Of a stretch of 64,000 bases of DNA, positions 63,705 through 64,000 are shown piece after piece. The stretch comes from Lingula anatina (taxonomy: Eukaryota > Brachiopoda > Lingulata > Lingulida > Lingulidae), in NCBI RefSeq assembly GCF_001039355.2, contig NW_019775576.1:97513-161512 (forward strand), given 5' to 3'. The notes beneath the pieces are model-generated. The model searched no databases, was not told the origin of the DNA, and worked only from the letters and a program-made list of their open reading frames with translations. The position numbers were made by a program, and so were the translations under genes. How positions within the stretch are numbered: position 1 is the stretch's first letter; the number at the start of each line of letters is the position of its first letter.

Positions 63705-64000
63705 TAAATTTACTTAAATTACTCTTAAAAGCAACTTCAGTGTAACTGGTTTTTAAAATATCCCAAAGTCATATTTTCTATTGTACGCATCCTGCAAAGC
63801 TTCTTTTCTTCCCAATTCAAAACTTTAAATCGATAAAGCCCTTCAAATGGAAGATAATATACAGGAAGAAATGGCGGTGTTATTGACAGGCCAGTCATTT
63901 TAGAACTATATTTCTAATTAGAAATGGTTTACAACATCGAATCCAAGTGAAAGGATTGTCGAGCAATGATTCGATAGTGGGCGAAAATTGTTTCTAAATG
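63705..64000. other. Right edge, nothing recognised
   Basis: AT-rich sequence after the Tc1-like element. No coding or repeat signal. Confidence 0.4.

Overview
The window looks like intron-rich, AT-rich nuclear DNA from a non-vertebrate animal, most likely marine. Evidence: spliced genes with GT-AG introns and animal protein families, many microsatellites, several families of short non-autonomous DNA transposons, a decayed Tc1-like transposon and an assembly gap (N run). The palindrome TAGGCCTA is strongly over-represented, which I associate loosely with some marine invertebrate genomes. I cannot name the species from the sequence.

Three protein-coding genes could be rebuilt exon by exon. 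(1) Minus strand, 3975-6470 (transcript about 6655 down to 3515 or 1835): PABPN1, nuclear poly(A)-binding protein, 234 aa in seven coding exons. It has an acidic N-terminus, a coiled coil, one RRM, an RG-rich tail and a separate last coding exon carrying the conserved WYSPY end. (2) Plus strand, 8762-11091: a core-2/I-branching type beta-1,6-N-acetylglucosaminyltransferase (GT14, GCNT-like), 462 aa in three coding exons. (3) Plus strand, 53784-60239: a cytochrome P450 most similar to CYP51 (sterol 14-demethylase), 488 aa in ten coding exons. It follows a noncoding first exon with a TATA/initiator promoter. Its I-helix lacks the usual catalytic threonine.

Layout: 1-600 holds two partial or full copies of a TTA-flanked MITE. 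600-1835 has nothing recognised. 1835-6700 is the PABPN1 gene. 6700-8340 is intergenic with one short MITE. 8340-11116 is the GCNT-like gene, with a MITE in its first intron. About 11.1-53.1 kb is a 42-kb gene-poor stretch. It contains MITEs of at least four families, old tandem repeats (31.0-31.45, 35.5-36.3 and 44.9-45.2 kb), a gap in a poly(A) run (34097-34350), G-rich tracts, dinucleotide arrays, a CpG-rich patch (39.75-40.05 kb) and a perfect CTCF-like core (14019). 53.1-62.1 kb is the P450 gene. 62424-63702 is a broken Tc1-like transposon.

The three genes have no obvious shared pathway: mRNA polyadenylation, O-glycan branching in the Golgi, and sterol-like or lipid oxidation in the ER. 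The most interesting biological point is the P450, a CYP51-like enzyme that probably no longer does ordinary sterol demethylation. The best-supported mobile-element result is a MITE family with 5-bp target duplications. It is seen in five copies and two subfamilies.
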